NCBI RefSeq assembly: GCF_033304615.1
Contig: NZ_CP129118.1
Coordinates: 3,096,001-3,160,000, forward strand
DNA: 64,000 bases
Direction of reading: 5' to 3'
Origin: Sporosarcina oncorhynchi
GTDB taxonomy: Bacteria > Bacillota > Bacilli > Bacillales_A > Planococcaceae
Shown here: one piece after another, positions 24,247 through 33,084 of the stretch
Numbering within the stretch: the stretch's first letter is position 1
Layout: each line of letters starts with the position of its first letter
Notes under the pieces: model-generated
Seen by the model: only the letters and a program-made list of their open reading frames with translations
What the model was told of the DNA's origin: nothing
The model's database searches: none
Position numbers and translations under genes: made by a program

Positions 24247-25871
24247 TGATGCAAAAAATATTTTTGAATACGCTAGAAATATCCATCATGATGTCCATTC
24301 TCATTTTAGTCGTCTGTATGTGTTCACCGCTGTTAGAAAAAAAGTATAGTGCGCGATTACAGTATTTTGTTTGGCTAGCCATCATGATTCGCCTAATGTT
24401 GCCAATCCCATTTACGATTCCGGACGCACCAATACAAATTGATGCAGGACAAGTATGGCAAGAACCTACAACCTGGCAAGCCCCTTTTCTTTCGAACATT
24501 GCTCTACCCGAGGACGTACATAGTCAAGCTGAAACAATCACTAATGGCGATCAGAATCGTTTATGGTCAACCGCCTCTTTACTGAAATTCGGAACTTCGA
24601 TTTGGATGATTGGAATCCTCCTATTTTCACTTTATCATCTGTTGGGCTATTTCTATTTTGTAAGGAACAACAAACGTTGGTCATTAGAAGCAACTCCTGA
24701 ACAAAAAATCCTATTCGGGAAAGTGAAAGCTGATCTGGGCATTAAAAGAGCGGTCGCATTACGCCGATCGACTATCGTGAAAAGTCCGATGCTCTATGGC
24801 ATTATTCAACCAACCGTTGTCATTCCGCATTTCGACTATCCAGAAACAGACTTATATTTAATTTTAAAACATGAGCTGACACATTTTAAACGACATGATA
24901 TCGAAGTGAAATTTGTATTGTTCCTCGTACGAGCGCTTTATTGGTTTAATCCTTTTGTTCACTTACTCTCAAAGAAATTCAATGCAACAATTGAGATGAT
25001 TTGTGATGAACATGTAATCAGTGGAAAAGATCAAGTGTATAAGAAACGCTATATGGAAACAATTTTGCATTCAGTTGAACACCAAACTTATAAATCAAGT
25101 GTATTCACATCAAATTATAACGGAGGGATTAAAGTGGTGAAAAAGAGATTTAAAAATATTTCATCAAGCAGTAGTAAAAAGAAAGGTCTCGTAGCCCTAG
25201 GTGCATTTGTTGTCATTTTCGCAGCTTCAAGTTCCCTCATCGTTTTCGGATCGGATGGAAATGATACAAATAAGACAGTTGAAGAACCTACTACAACAAT
25301 TGGAGATGAAAATGCCTTAGCACCGGCAAAAGATACCACGCAGAAAAAAACGGATTCCACGGATCCTATTATCGGTGTCTATGGAGAATCAAAGCGTAAT
25401 GCAACACTTGAAAAAACAATCATCGACTATTTCGAAATTCCAGAAGAAGACTTGGAAACGACCAAATACTACTATAATTATGTGGACTTAGATGGAGATG
25501 GGAAAGACGAAATTTTCACCGTCGTCATGGGGCCTTATTCAAGTGGTTCTGGCGGAAGCACTGCTTTGCTGTTGAAACAGAAGGATTCAGGTGAATTGCA
25601 ATTGAACCAAGCTCTAACGCTTATTCAAACACCAGTCATTATAAGCGATAAGATGACTAACGGTTACAAGGAAATAATCGTCATGAATAGTGGTGGCGGA
25701 GCAGAAGGAAATTACGTTGCACTTACAGCTACTAATGGGAAGTATACGAGTGTAAATGATGGATCTGTACTTGAAGGACTGGAAGGTGTTACTGGAAAGT
25801 CTATTATTAGCAATGATATTGTGAAAGATATGGATGAAGACAAAGCGCTGTATTTAAAGAAAGCTGAATGA
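24243..25871 (+). CDS. BlaR1-like M56 membrane metalloprotease with non-penicillin-binding C-terminal domain
   Basis: 542 aa. N-terminal membrane helices and an M56 protease with HELTHF (HExxH zinc site, about residue 210) and IEMICDEHVI (third ligand). A further helix near 320-338 (LVALGAFVVIFAASSSLIVF) places the C-terminal ~200 residues outside. This domain has no SxxK/KTG penicillin-binding motifs; instead it has YVDLDGDGKDEIFTVVMGPY, a calcium-type DxDGD repeat of the FG-GAP/VCBS kind. The system probably senses something other than beta-lactams, then cleaves the BlaI partner. No beta-lactamase gene is adjacent. Confidence 0.85.
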   Translation: MMMQKIFLNTLEISIMMSILILVVCMCSPLLEKKYSARLQYFVWLAIMIRLMLPIPFTIPDAPIQIDAGQVWQEPTTWQAPFLSNIALPEDVHSQAETITNGDQNRLWSTASLLKFGTSIWMIGILLFSLYHLLGYFYFVRNNKRWSLEATPEQKILFGKVKADLGIKRAVALRRSTIVKSPMLYGIIQPTVVIPHFDYPETDLYLILKHELTHFKRHDIEVKFVLFLVRALYWFNPFVHLLSKKFNATIEMICDEHVISGKDQVYKKRYMETILHSVEHQTYKSSVFTSNYNGGIKVVKKRFKNISSSSSKKKGLVALGAFVVIFAASSSLIVFGSDGNDTNKTVEEPTTTIGDENALAPAKDTTQKKTDSTDPIIGVYGESKRNATLEKTIIDYFEIPEEDLETTKYYYNYVDLDGDGKDEIFTVVMGPYSSGSGGSTALLLKQKDSGELQLNQALTLIQTPVIISDKMTNGYKEIIVMNSGGGAEGNYVALTATNGKYTSVNDGSVLEGLEGVTGKSIISNDIVKDMDEDKALYLKKAE

Positions 25872-25881
25872 AGATGAGACA

Positions 25882-25909
25882 GAAAGGACCGCAAGTTGGT
25901 CCTTTTTTT
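25882..25909 (+). terminator. Terminator of the blaI-blaR1-like operon
   Basis: Stem AAAGGACC / GGTCCTTT with a 7-nt loop running into TTTTTTT, 10 bp after the stop. Confidence 0.9.
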
Positions 25910-25939
25910 ATACCGATTAATTATCAAAGCGATCACACT

Positions 25940-26359
25940 TCACTCAATCGCAACCCAAACTTGCGTCTCATACCCTGTAGAACCCACAGGATGAATATAT
26001 CGTTCGAAAGCATAGCTCTGACGAAGTTGAATATCTTTCCTTTGCATGAGTCTACCAAAGGCTTCAGGAATCTTTTCGACTCCACCTTCAACTTTCGCTA
26101 CAATAAACTTCCCACTAGGAATCAAAACCTCTTGTGTATCAGGAATGCCCTCTGCTAGCTCCGCATTAATGCCTGCTAAATAATGAAACACTCCTTCTTT
26201 TATTGCCAATGTAACTCCAAATGATTCTTCCGCTTTCGACCCGCTTACTGAAGTTTCTGCATACAACTTATCCCATAGTGCCGGGATTTGTGAAGCCGAC
26301 CCTTTCAATTCAAAACCTCTCACTTTGAATTCTTCTAGTATTTCAATGCGTGTTTCCAT
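25940..26359 (-). CDS. Stand-alone GyrI-like / effector-binding domain protein
   Basis: 139 aa, a single GyrI-like small-molecule-binding domain (METRIEILEEFKVRGFELKG, LWDKLYAET, FERYIHPVGSTGYETQVWVAIE). It aligns along its whole length with the C-terminal domain of the MerR protein encoded next (about half identical by eye), so it is a paralogue that lost or never had the DNA-binding domain. GGAGAG lies ~7 bp before the ATG. It may sequester or degrade the same ligand. Confidence 0.82.
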   Translation of the reverse strand: METRIEILEEFKVRGFELKGSASQIPALWDKLYAETSVSGSKAEESFGVTLAIKEGVFHYLAGINAELAEGIPDTQEVLIPSGKFIVAKVEGGVEKIPEAFGRLMQRKDIQLRQSYAFERYIHPVGSTGYETQVWVAIE

Positions 26360-26394
26360 AATCCATCTCTCCTTTTCCTTATTATAATCGAATA

Positions 26395-26435
26395 CACAAA
26401 AAGGATAAGCGGTTCACAAAACACTTGTAAACCAC
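26395..26435 (-). terminator. Possible terminator of the MerR-GyrI gene
   Basis: Imperfect stem AGTGGTTTACAAG / TTTGTGAACCGCT on the minus strand, followed by TATCCTTTTTG. Confidence 0.45.
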
Positions 26436-26511
26436 TCACCCTTTAAGACGGACCTTCTTCTAACATTAATTTAGTATCCGATGATATATAGGCTTTGTAA
26501 ATAAAACATCG

Positions 26512-27255
26512 TTATTCAATCGGCATCCAAATCTCGATAATGTCCTCTGTCGAACCTGCAGGATGCACATATCGTTCGAAGTCATAGGACTCTCGCAGCT
26601 GAATGTCCTTCATTTGAATAATAAAATCGTATGCTGCTGGAATACCCGGGATACCGCCTTCCACTCTTGCGACGACAAATTTCCCTGCTGGAATGATCAC
26701 TTCATCCGTCCCAGGTAATTGTTGCGCTAAGTCTGACTTCAATCCAGCAATATAATGAATAATTCCCTCTTCCATTTTCAAACATACACCGAATGATTCC
26801 TCGACCACAATTCCTTCTTCACGGATGTCGCCGTTCAAGATATCCCATTTGGCAGGAATGTCCGCTACCGGCCCTTTCACTTCATACCCTCTCACAACAA
26901 ACCCTTCACTTTCCACAATACGTGTTTCCATTTGTTTTTCCCCCTTTGATAATAGTCGTTCAATTGCTTGCATTGCCCCTTGTAAATCATTTATTTCACT
27001 TTCAATTTCCCGTCTTCGATTCAGTAATAGCAATTCCATCTGTTCATCCCCCTCTTGCAAAATTGTTGCAAGGGACACACCGAAATTTCGTAATGTTTTA
27101 ATCCGAACAAGCTGTTGTTGCTCCTGTTGTGAATAATACCGATAGCCTGAATCAGGGTTTACAAAAGCAGGATGGACAAGGCCGATTTCCTCATAATGTT
27201 TGATAGCTTTAACAGTAACCCCTATTAGACGTGCCGTTTTTCCGATTGATAACAC
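26512..27255 (-). CDS. MerR family regulator with GyrI-like effector domain
   Basis: 247 aa. The MerR winged helix occupies residues 1-70 (MLSIGKTARLIGVTVKAIKHYEEIGLV) and is followed by a coiled coil. A GyrI-like ligand domain (~108-247; METRIVESEGFVVRGYEVKG, FERYVHPAGSTEDIIEIWMPIE) follows. The BmrR/BltR-like architecture suggests response to a cationic or hydrophobic compound. A DMT exporter is encoded upstream on the same strand, a plausible but unproven target. Promoter has the MerR-type 19-bp spacer. Confidence 0.9.
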   Translation of the reverse strand: MLSIGKTARLIGVTVKAIKHYEEIGLVHPAFVNPDSGYRYYSQQEQQQLVRIKTLRNFGVSLATILQEGDEQMELLLLNRRREIESEINDLQGAMQAIERLLSKGEKQMETRIVESEGFVVRGYEVKGPVADIPAKWDILNGDIREEGIVVEESFGVCLKMEEGIIHYIAGLKSDLAQQLPGTDEVIIPAGKFVVARVEGGIPGIPAAYDFIIQMKDIQLRESYDFERYVHPAGSTEDIIEIWMPIE

Positions 27256-27276
27256 ATGCTCCCTCCTTCTTCTTTC

Positions 27277-27307
27277 ACTTTAAACGTATCCGTAAGGTAC
27301 GAGTCAA
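27277..27307 (-). promoter_or_regulatory. MerR-type promoter with 19-bp spacer (GyrI regulator)
   Basis: Minus strand: TTGACT (27302-27307), 19-bp spacer, TAAAGT (27277-27282). The spacer contains the dyad CGTA-N9-TACG. The -35 and -10 hexamers are identical to those at 23756-23786. Confidence 0.75.
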
Positions 27308-27357
27308 CAAGATCTATATGAATAGTTATTAATTCGTGAAAACAAGAAACTATCCTG

Positions 27358-27401
27358 AAGAATCCACTTTGAAGAAATATCCTTCAAAATGGATTCTTTT
27401 T
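27358..27401. terminator. Hairpin downstream of the DMT transporter gene
   Basis: Stem GAATCCACTTTGAAG / CTTCAAAATGGATTC (one mismatch) with a 7-nt loop; the T-tract is on the plus-strand side. It may act on the minus-strand transporter transcript. Confidence 0.5.
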
Positions 27402-27416
27402 CATTAGCTCTTTCCG

Positions 27417-28298
27417 TTAAGTAATACGCTTCATTTTACCCTTTATTAAAAAGTTCAATTTCGTTTCAGATAAAATAATCGCCACTAGTATCAAAACAGC
27501 GCCAATGCCCATCTTAAGCGTAAGTACTTCGCTTAAAATAATGATGGAAAAGACCATGCCCCACAGTGATTCGGTCGACAAAATAATGGCTGCTTTCGTT
27601 TCGGTAATGAATTTCTGTGAAACCGTCTGCAATAAAAATGCAATCGTCGTCGAAAAGATTCCTAAATAAAGTAACGACGCTAAAGCGCCTGGTTGCATGC
27701 TGAATGCCACTTCACCTTTTGCAAGCACAACAACGAAACCAATGAAAGTTGCCATACCCATTTGAACAATCGTCAAAATGATGGGGTCTTCCTGTTTCAC
27801 AAATTGCGATGTGTAAAAGATATGGAATGCAAAAGCAATTGCACAGCAAAATGACAAGAAATCACCGATATTAATTTCCGCTGACAGCTGGAGTGATAAA
27901 ACAGCTACACCAAACATTGCTAAAAATGCGCCCGCCACTTCAAATATATCAAGTTTACGTTTGTAAATGAGCAAGCCGATAAATGGTACGATGACAACAT
28001 TCACAGCGGTCAAAAATGCATTTTTGGAAGGTGTCGTATATTGCAGACCGACCGTTTGCAGCGCAAAGGCGATGTATAGAAATATTCCTAAGATAGAGCC
28101 TTTCATTAATGCGCTTTTTGAAATGAACTGAAGCTTTTTATAAAAAACGGCGCATAAGAGCACAACGCCAATCAAGAACCGTCCCGCTAAAATTTGATAG
28201 GGTGTGTACGATTCCAGGGCAACCGCACTGCCGACAAACCCACTTCCCCAAATGATGGCTGTTATGAACAAGCCGATTTCACCAATATATTTTTTCAT
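27417..28298 (-). CDS. DMT superfamily (EamA) transporter
   Basis: 293 aa, ten predicted transmembrane helices in two EamA repeats (FITAIIWGSGFVGSAVALESYTPYQILAGRFLIG, then LLYLGIFSTTIAFLLQTVSQKFITETKAAIILSTESLWGMVFSIIILSE). It exports metabolites or drugs; substrate unknown. The next gene downstream is the MerR-GyrI regulator with a separate promoter. Confidence 0.9.
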   Translation of the reverse strand: MKKYIGEIGLFITAIIWGSGFVGSAVALESYTPYQILAGRFLIGVVLLCAVFYKKLQFISKSALMKGSILGIFLYIAFALQTVGLQYTTPSKNAFLTAVNVVIVPFIGLLIYKRKLDIFEVAGAFLAMFGVAVLSLQLSAEINIGDFLSFCCAIAFAFHIFYTSQFVKQEDPIILTIVQMGMATFIGFVVVLAKGEVAFSMQPGALASLLYLGIFSTTIAFLLQTVSQKFITETKAAIILSTESLWGMVFSIIILSEVLTLKMGIGAVLILVAIILSETKLNFLIKGKMKRIT

Positions 28299-28449
28299 AG
28301 AATCCTCCGCTGCTTAGTGACTAACTTCAATTCATTATAGCGTATCCACTGTCGCCTCCGGACATAAACTTCATTTCCAAGAAACCGATTGTATCGTTTG
28401 CGCTCTATAGGCAATCCTAACGGCAAAACCAAGATAGGAGGTATTCATC

Positions 28450-29196
28450 GTGAATAAATCCGTTATCCTTATGATCCTTTTCACACTATCAGCATTCACA
28501 CTTCCGACATTATCCTACGCAAACACGGCTGTCGACAAGAACTCCATCGAAGACGCTTTTCTTACGATGCTTGACCCGCATATATCGAAAGCAATCATCG
28601 AGCATTATGGCTATGACAAATCATATGGATTGTACGATGCCGACATTATAAACATTAAACGCGAAGATAATGGTGGCTTTGCGTTCATTGTAGATGTACT
28701 CGTCAATACGTTTGAAAATGCACAAAATCCACCGTATGGCAAAGAGTCAATCCGTTTCAGCATAACTCCGTCTGGCGTTGATATGATTAACTTCTCGCAT
28801 GAAGGCGATGACGAGGAAAAGAACATGTTGAGGTTTTACAAGGAAGTACTCATTGATATCAAGCAATCCTTTCATCTCAACTTACTTCCGTATGAACGAT
28901 ATGATTACAACCAACTCCGCTATAAGGCCGAAAAGCAAAATGACTTCAATTCACTTGCTTCAATTGCCGAAGAAATCGTCATGAACCTTTTGAGTCCGGA
29001 TATCGAGCCGCCTTATAAAAATGTCATCAATCCTGTGACCTTTGTTAAAGATGGTGAAGCATATATCCTTTTCAAAAGAGCAGATGGCATGAATATGTTT
29101 TATCATGTGAAACTGGAGAAGGGCGTATGGACAGTTGTGGACCAACAAAGTGAAAAAGGGAAGAAAATGAAGTATGAACTGCTTTGGTATATGTAA
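28450..29196 (+). CDS. DUF3888 domain-containing secreted protein
   Basis: 248 aa, signal peptide VNKSVILMILFTLSAFTLPTLSYA. The mature protein begins with the DUF3888-type segment (SIEDAFLTMLDPHISKAIIEHYG, FAFIVDVLVNTFENAQNPPYGKESIRF), present in many Bacillales secreted proteins of unknown role. GTG start with AGGAGG 8 bp upstream. Single gene with its own terminator. Confidence 0.8.
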   Translation: MNKSVILMILFTLSAFTLPTLSYANTAVDKNSIEDAFLTMLDPHISKAIIEHYGYDKSYGLYDADIINIKREDNGGFAFIVDVLVNTFENAQNPPYGKESIRFSITPSGVDMINFSHEGDDEEKNMLRFYKEVLIDIKQSFHLNLLPYERYDYNQLRYKAEKQNDFNSLASIAEEIVMNLLSPDIEPPYKNVINPVTFVKDGEAYILFKRADGMNMFYHVKLEKGVWTVVDQQSEKGKKMKYELLWYM

Positions 29197-29225
29197 AAAG
29201 AGGCGACCGGTTTGGCCGCCTCTTT
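29197..29225 (+). terminator. Terminator of the DUF3888 gene
   Basis: Nine-bp stem AAAGAGGCG / CGCCTCTTT; the T-tract is short. Confidence 0.75.
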
Positions 29226-29264
29226 GTTCGTTTATTCAGTTGACGGTAATGTATAGCTAATTAA

Positions 29265-30269
29265 TCATTTAAAGGCTTCCACTATCTGACTCACAGATCC
29301 ACTCACAGTTTCGTGCACGTTTTCCCCCGCCCATAACGACATGAACTCGGGACGCCCTTGCACTGCGGCTTCACTTCGAATCTTTTTCGTCAGATCATTT
29401 TGGATTGGATAAGGAGCGACCCTCGTGTTTGCCATCATCGTGATGAATTGATTGTGAATGCCTCGAGCGGATTTACCGGAGAAGGCTTTCGTTACGACTG
29501 TGCACCCTTCTTCTGCATCCAATACGGCTTCTTTATATAGAGGATGTGCGCCACTTTCTTCGGTTGCGAGTAAAGCTGTACCTAGCTGAACGGCTTGTGC
29601 CCCTTTTTCCAGCATATCATTCATGTGTTGCTTATTCGCAATACCGCCAGCTGCGATAATGGGCAGTGTGACTTTCGTTACGGCTTCAGAGACTAAAATC
29701 TCTAGAGGTATCATGTCTTCCGCAATGAATGAACCACGGTGTCCTCCAGCTTCTTTTCCTTGGACGACGACCGCATCCATTCCTCGTTTTTCAGCCAACA
29801 CCGCTTCTTCTACTGACGTTGCCGTACCGATCAGGAAAATGTTGCGCTGTTTCAACTTCAGTACAACTGCCTCACTTGGCAGACCGAATGTAAACGAACA
29901 GACTGGAATACCTTCTTCAATGATGACATCGACTTGCTCATTAAAGCCGGATTCAGATAAAGCTACTTTCCAAAAAGGCATACCGAGCTTCTTGCCAATC
30001 GGTTGCAACGCTACATACGCTTCGCGGAACAATTCCTGGTCCATTTCCACCTCTTCAGGCACGAACAGATTGACCGCAAACGGTTTGTCTGTCAGTTTTC
30101 TTGCGTCTCGGATCGCTTGCCGTGTTGCCTCAGCGGATAAATAGCCCGCACCTATAGAACCTAGAATTCCCGCTTCCGCGCTTGCCGCCACGAATTCAGG
30201 CGTTGTCACTCCCGCCATAGGTGCTTGGATGATGGGGTGCTTGATTTGTAAGTGATCTAAGAAGGCCAT
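29265..30269 (-). CDS. Nitronate monooxygenase (2-nitropropane dioxygenase family)
   Basis: 334 aa FMN-dependent TIM-barrel protein: HPIIQAPMAGVTTPEFVAA at the N-terminus, VVVQGKEAGGHRGSF, LPIIAAGGIANKQHMNDMLEKGAQAVQLGTALLA (phosphate/FMN loop). It oxidises alkyl nitronates such as propionate 3-nitronate. FabK-type enoyl reductases share the fold, but the AGGHRG motif and length fit nitronate monooxygenase better. Single gene. Confidence 0.88.
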   Translation of the reverse strand: MAFLDHLQIKHPIIQAPMAGVTTPEFVAASAEAGILGSIGAGYLSAEATRQAIRDARKLTDKPFAVNLFVPEEVEMDQELFREAYVALQPIGKKLGMPFWKVALSESGFNEQVDVIIEEGIPVCSFTFGLPSEAVVLKLKQRNIFLIGTATSVEEAVLAEKRGMDAVVVQGKEAGGHRGSFIAEDMIPLEILVSEAVTKVTLPIIAAGGIANKQHMNDMLEKGAQAVQLGTALLATEESGAHPLYKEAVLDAEEGCTVVTKAFSGKSARGIHNQFITMMANTRVAPYPIQNDLTKKIRSEAAVQGRPEFMSLWAGENVHETVSGSVSQIVEAFK

Positions 30270-30283
30270 TACAATTCACTCCT

Positions 30284-30670
30284 TCACTTTTTATCCTTTC
30301 GGAAATCGTAGATGTCTTTCCGCACGTCTAGCTTAACGCCGTTTATCGAAACAGTATGCTCATCAAGCCATTGGATGACCGCTTCACTTTCACGGTACTC
30401 CCAATAGATATTCTTCGTTTTATCTTTTTTCTTATGATAAACCACTTCGCCTCGCACTGCATCCGCTACGGTTGCTCCGCTGCGAGACACATATGCCTTT
30501 ACTGTATAATCCCCGCTCGGTGATCTTTCGTCAGTCAGAAAATCACCATCCGGCAACTGATGCATACTGAAAAAGAAGTAATTTATCAATAAGATTAGCA
30601 CAACCAAAATCCCGATAATGATACCGGATACAATCCCTGTAATCTTCAATACTTTTTTCAAGTCAACCAC
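30284..30670 (-). CDS. DUF5412 family membrane-anchored protein
   Basis: 128 aa, an N-terminal membrane helix (ITGIVSGIIIGILVVLILLINYFFF, ~10-34) and an extracytoplasmic domain (SPSGDYTVKAYVSRSGATVADAVRGEVVY, IYWEYRESEAVIQWLDEHTVSINGVKLDV) matching DUF5412. The GTG start directly abuts the stop of the upstream PstS-like gene, so expression is coupled. Function unknown; the pairing suggests a complex with the PstS-like protein. Confidence 0.75.
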   Translation of the reverse strand: MVDLKKVLKITGIVSGIIIGILVVLILLINYFFFSMHQLPDGDFLTDERSPSGDYTVKAYVSRSGATVADAVRGEVVYHKKKDKTKNIYWEYRESEAVIQWLDEHTVSINGVKLDVRKDIYDFRKDKK

Positions 30671-31819
30671 TCATTTCCGAATCGGCACATACCCCGTCTT
30701 CTCAATAATATCCTGACCTTGTTCAGACAAGATCCATTCAAGGAACGCTTCGACATGTGGATTTTCACTTCCTGCCGTCACCGCGTAAAACTCATGAGTG
30801 ATCGGATACTCACCCGAGCGTATTGTCTCGACAGTCGGTTCAATGCCATTCACATTGAGCAGGCGGATGTTATTGTTTTTCACCATCTGGGTGGAGTAGT
30901 ATCTGAACGTATAGCCGATTGCATTATTGTGGTTTTTATAGTCAGCCACTTCACCGATAACCGTCCCCATGAGCGACGCAATATCTTCCGTCGGAGGCTT
31001 CATGATAACGGTTGTGCCCATGAACTTTTGGAGGGCTGTTTGACTTCCACTATTTTCAGGACGTTGAAATGCTCGAATTGTTTCACTTTTCCCACCGACG
31101 TCATTCCAGTTTGTGATTTTCCCTGCGTAAATCCCTTTTAGTTCATCTACTTCCAATGATTCAACTGGATTTTTCGAATTAACAAAGAACACAAATGCCT
31201 CTTTGCCAATCGGTGTGAATGTCAATTCCCTGCCAGCATTCTCGGCTTGCTTTAATTGATTGGCGGATGGCCCAAGAACAAAAGCAATATCTGCTGTGCC
31301 GTTAATGACGTTTGTGTAAGCCTGACCTGTTCGGTTCGACATCACTTCACTGCCATGCACCGGGTAATCCTTCTCTGGATAAACGGCTTGCGCAAATGCA
31401 GAATAGATTGGATACAATGCGGTTGCGCCGTCAATCACGGGCAGATCACTATCAATTTTCAGCGTTGTCGGTTCATCGAGTTTCACGGCTTTCGTGTTCT
31501 TTTGGAAAGGCTCATAGTCTGCGACTTCAATCGATCCATCACTAATGACTTTACGTGTTTTATCATAAAGTTCTGGTGTGACAAATAGGAGTGCAATGAC
31601 CATCAGCACACCGGACCCGATGAAGAAGAACTTCTTAAAGCGATGAAGCTCGAAACGCGCCATCACGAGAAATCCGCCAAGAGAAATATAGGCAGCTATT
31701 ACAAAAGGAAAAATATAGCGTGAATCGGAGAAATAAGAAATAAAAACAATGACAGCAACGAGCGGAAATAAAAGCGCCATGATGAATGCAACCGATAAAA
31801 TCCCCCATACTTTCTGCAA
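30671..31819 (-). CDS. Membrane-anchored PstS-like substrate-binding protein
   Basis: 382 aa. About 115 N-terminal residues carry three hydrophobic helices (GILSVAFIMALLFPLVAVIVFISYF, FPFVIAAYISLGGFLVM, FFFIGSGVLMVIALLFV). A PstS/PBP-like domain follows (LPVIDGATALYPIYSAFAQAVYP, FQRPENSGSQTALQKFMG, AIGYTFRYYSTQMV). Classical PstS proteins are secreted lipoproteins; a three-helix anchor is unusual. No transporter genes adjoin, so it may be a ligand sensor rather than an uptake protein. Phosphate as ligand is inferred only from similarity. Confidence 0.75.
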   Translation of the reverse strand: MQKVWGILSVAFIMALLFPLVAVIVFISYFSDSRYIFPFVIAAYISLGGFLVMARFELHRFKKFFFIGSGVLMVIALLFVTPELYDKTRKVISDGSIEVADYEPFQKNTKAVKLDEPTTLKIDSDLPVIDGATALYPIYSAFAQAVYPEKDYPVHGSEVMSNRTGQAYTNVINGTADIAFVLGPSANQLKQAENAGRELTFTPIGKEAFVFFVNSKNPVESLEVDELKGIYAGKITNWNDVGGKSETIRAFQRPENSGSQTALQKFMGTTVIMKPPTEDIASLMGTVIGEVADYKNHNNAIGYTFRYYSTQMVKNNNIRLLNVNGIEPTVETIRSGEYPITHEFYAVTAGSENPHVEAFLEWILSEQGQDIIEKTGYVPIRK

Positions 31820-32045
31820 GCAGCATCCTCCTAGAATATGAAAACTTATTTTTCTTACAAGTATAACTGATAATATGAGTGATTTATATGTGTTTTGTGG
31901 AAAGATTCGAGGATTAATAGTAGTTTATCAGGAGCGGCGGTGGCTAATTTTTCTGCACAGTGAACGCGGGGTTTTCTTAAATCGGCCAGACGCAATGCTT
32001 GAACGCGATTCCAAGAACAAGCACTGCACGCCGCACGATTTATGG

Positions 32046-32240
32046 TTAGCCTAAAATGTCACATACTCTTCCTACTTGTCCATCTTCAAGTCGCACTTTA
32101 ATGCCGTGCGGATGGAAGCTGGAGTTTGTCAATAAATCTTTGACAACGCCTTCCGTTTTTACACCTGAACGTTGGTCCTTCTTCAAGATGACCGCAACTT
32201 TTAGACCTGGCTTTACATCGCTTCTATTTTTACCATCCAT
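32046..32240 (-). CDS. ywbE: YwbE family protein
   Basis: 64 aa, full length for YwbE: GKNRSDVKPGLKVAVILKKDQRSGVKTEG with VKDLLTNSSFHPHGIKVRLEDGQVGRV. Function unknown; the KOW-like basic fold suggests RNA or nucleic acid contact. Start overlaps the last base of the upstream methyltransferase gene. Confidence 0.9.
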   Translation of the reverse strand: MDGKNRSDVKPGLKVAVILKKDQRSGVKTEGVVKDLLTNSSFHPHGIKVRLEDGQVGRVCDILG

Positions 32241-32848
32241 TACTTTTCTTCCTCTCTTTTTTGAAAAATGCTTTGGACTACGTGCGCCGTGCCTGTATGG
32301 AGTTGCCCTTCTTCACGATCCACTTCACCTACGCGGAAGTGTTTGATGAAATATCCGTCAAATTCCTCGAGTAGCATACCGGGATCGACGAGCATCGATT
32401 CCACACGTGGTCCGCCAGTTCCATAGCGAAGCTGTTCTTTTGTATATAACTCGCTGACATAATATCCACCAGGTTTCAGAGCTTTCCGGATACCCTCGAA
32501 TGTCCGCTCCATTACGTCTAACGGTAAGTGGCCAAAAATATGGATGATAGCATCCCATTGTTCCGCTTCCCATTCGACATCGGCCAAATCACAGAGTTCC
32601 GTTTTGACTGTTACCTCTTTTTCATCCGCTAATCGTGCGGTTTTATCCAAACCCGACTGAGCGTAATCCCATGCGGTTACGTCTAACCCGACAGCTGCCA
32701 AATAGACGGAGTTGCGGCCTTCGCCTTCAGCGATACAGAGAACTTTCCCTTTTGGCAAAACACCCGCAGCTTCCACAACAAACTGATTCGGTTCTTTTCC
32801 ATATACATATTCGTCAGCAGAAAAGCGCTCATGCCAAGAATTCGTCAT
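32240..32848 (-). CDS. Class I SAM-dependent methyltransferase (TehB-like)
   Basis: 202 aa. WHERFSADEYVYGKEPNQFVVEAAG at the N-terminus, then VLCIAEGEGRNSVYLAAVGLDVTAWDYAQSGLDKTARLA (SAM-binding motif I, E/DxGxGxN) and ALKPGGYYVSELYTKEQLRYGTGGPR. Similar to tellurite/thiopurine-type small-molecule methyltransferases; substrate unknown. Leads a two-gene unit with ywbE. Confidence 0.88.
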   Translation of the reverse strand: MTNSWHERFSADEYVYGKEPNQFVVEAAGVLPKGKVLCIAEGEGRNSVYLAAVGLDVTAWDYAQSGLDKTARLADEKEVTVKTELCDLADVEWEAEQWDAIIHIFGHLPLDVMERTFEGIRKALKPGGYYVSELYTKEQLRYGTGGPRVESMLVDPGMLLEEFDGYFIKHFRVGEVDREEGQLHTGTAHVVQSIFQKREEEK

Positions 32849-32999
32849 TCATGATCATCCCTTCCTATCAACTTCCCATCAGTTTATCATATAGAATTGA
32901 TTGTATTGTGAATTTCAACCTACTCCCAAAACAGACAGTGTATAAGCGATGCTTTTCACATACATCCTTCTGACAAATGCGCATTAATTTTCTACAAGG

Positions 33000-33028
33000 T
33001 GAAATTATTCAGTAGGTGAACCCGTTAT
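33000..33028 (+). promoter_or_regulatory. Putative ECF-type autoregulatory promoter
   Basis: TGAAAT (33000-33005), 17-bp spacer, CGTTAT (33023-33028), ~55 bp before the sigma gene start. The shape is that of ECF promoters (TGAAAC / CGTA) and the spacing equals that of the sigW promoter at 60692-60720. Confidence 0.5.
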
Positions 33029-33084
33029 ACTAATTGAACCACAAAACGACACATGCGCATGATCGTTTTAGCAAGGAGGCTATT

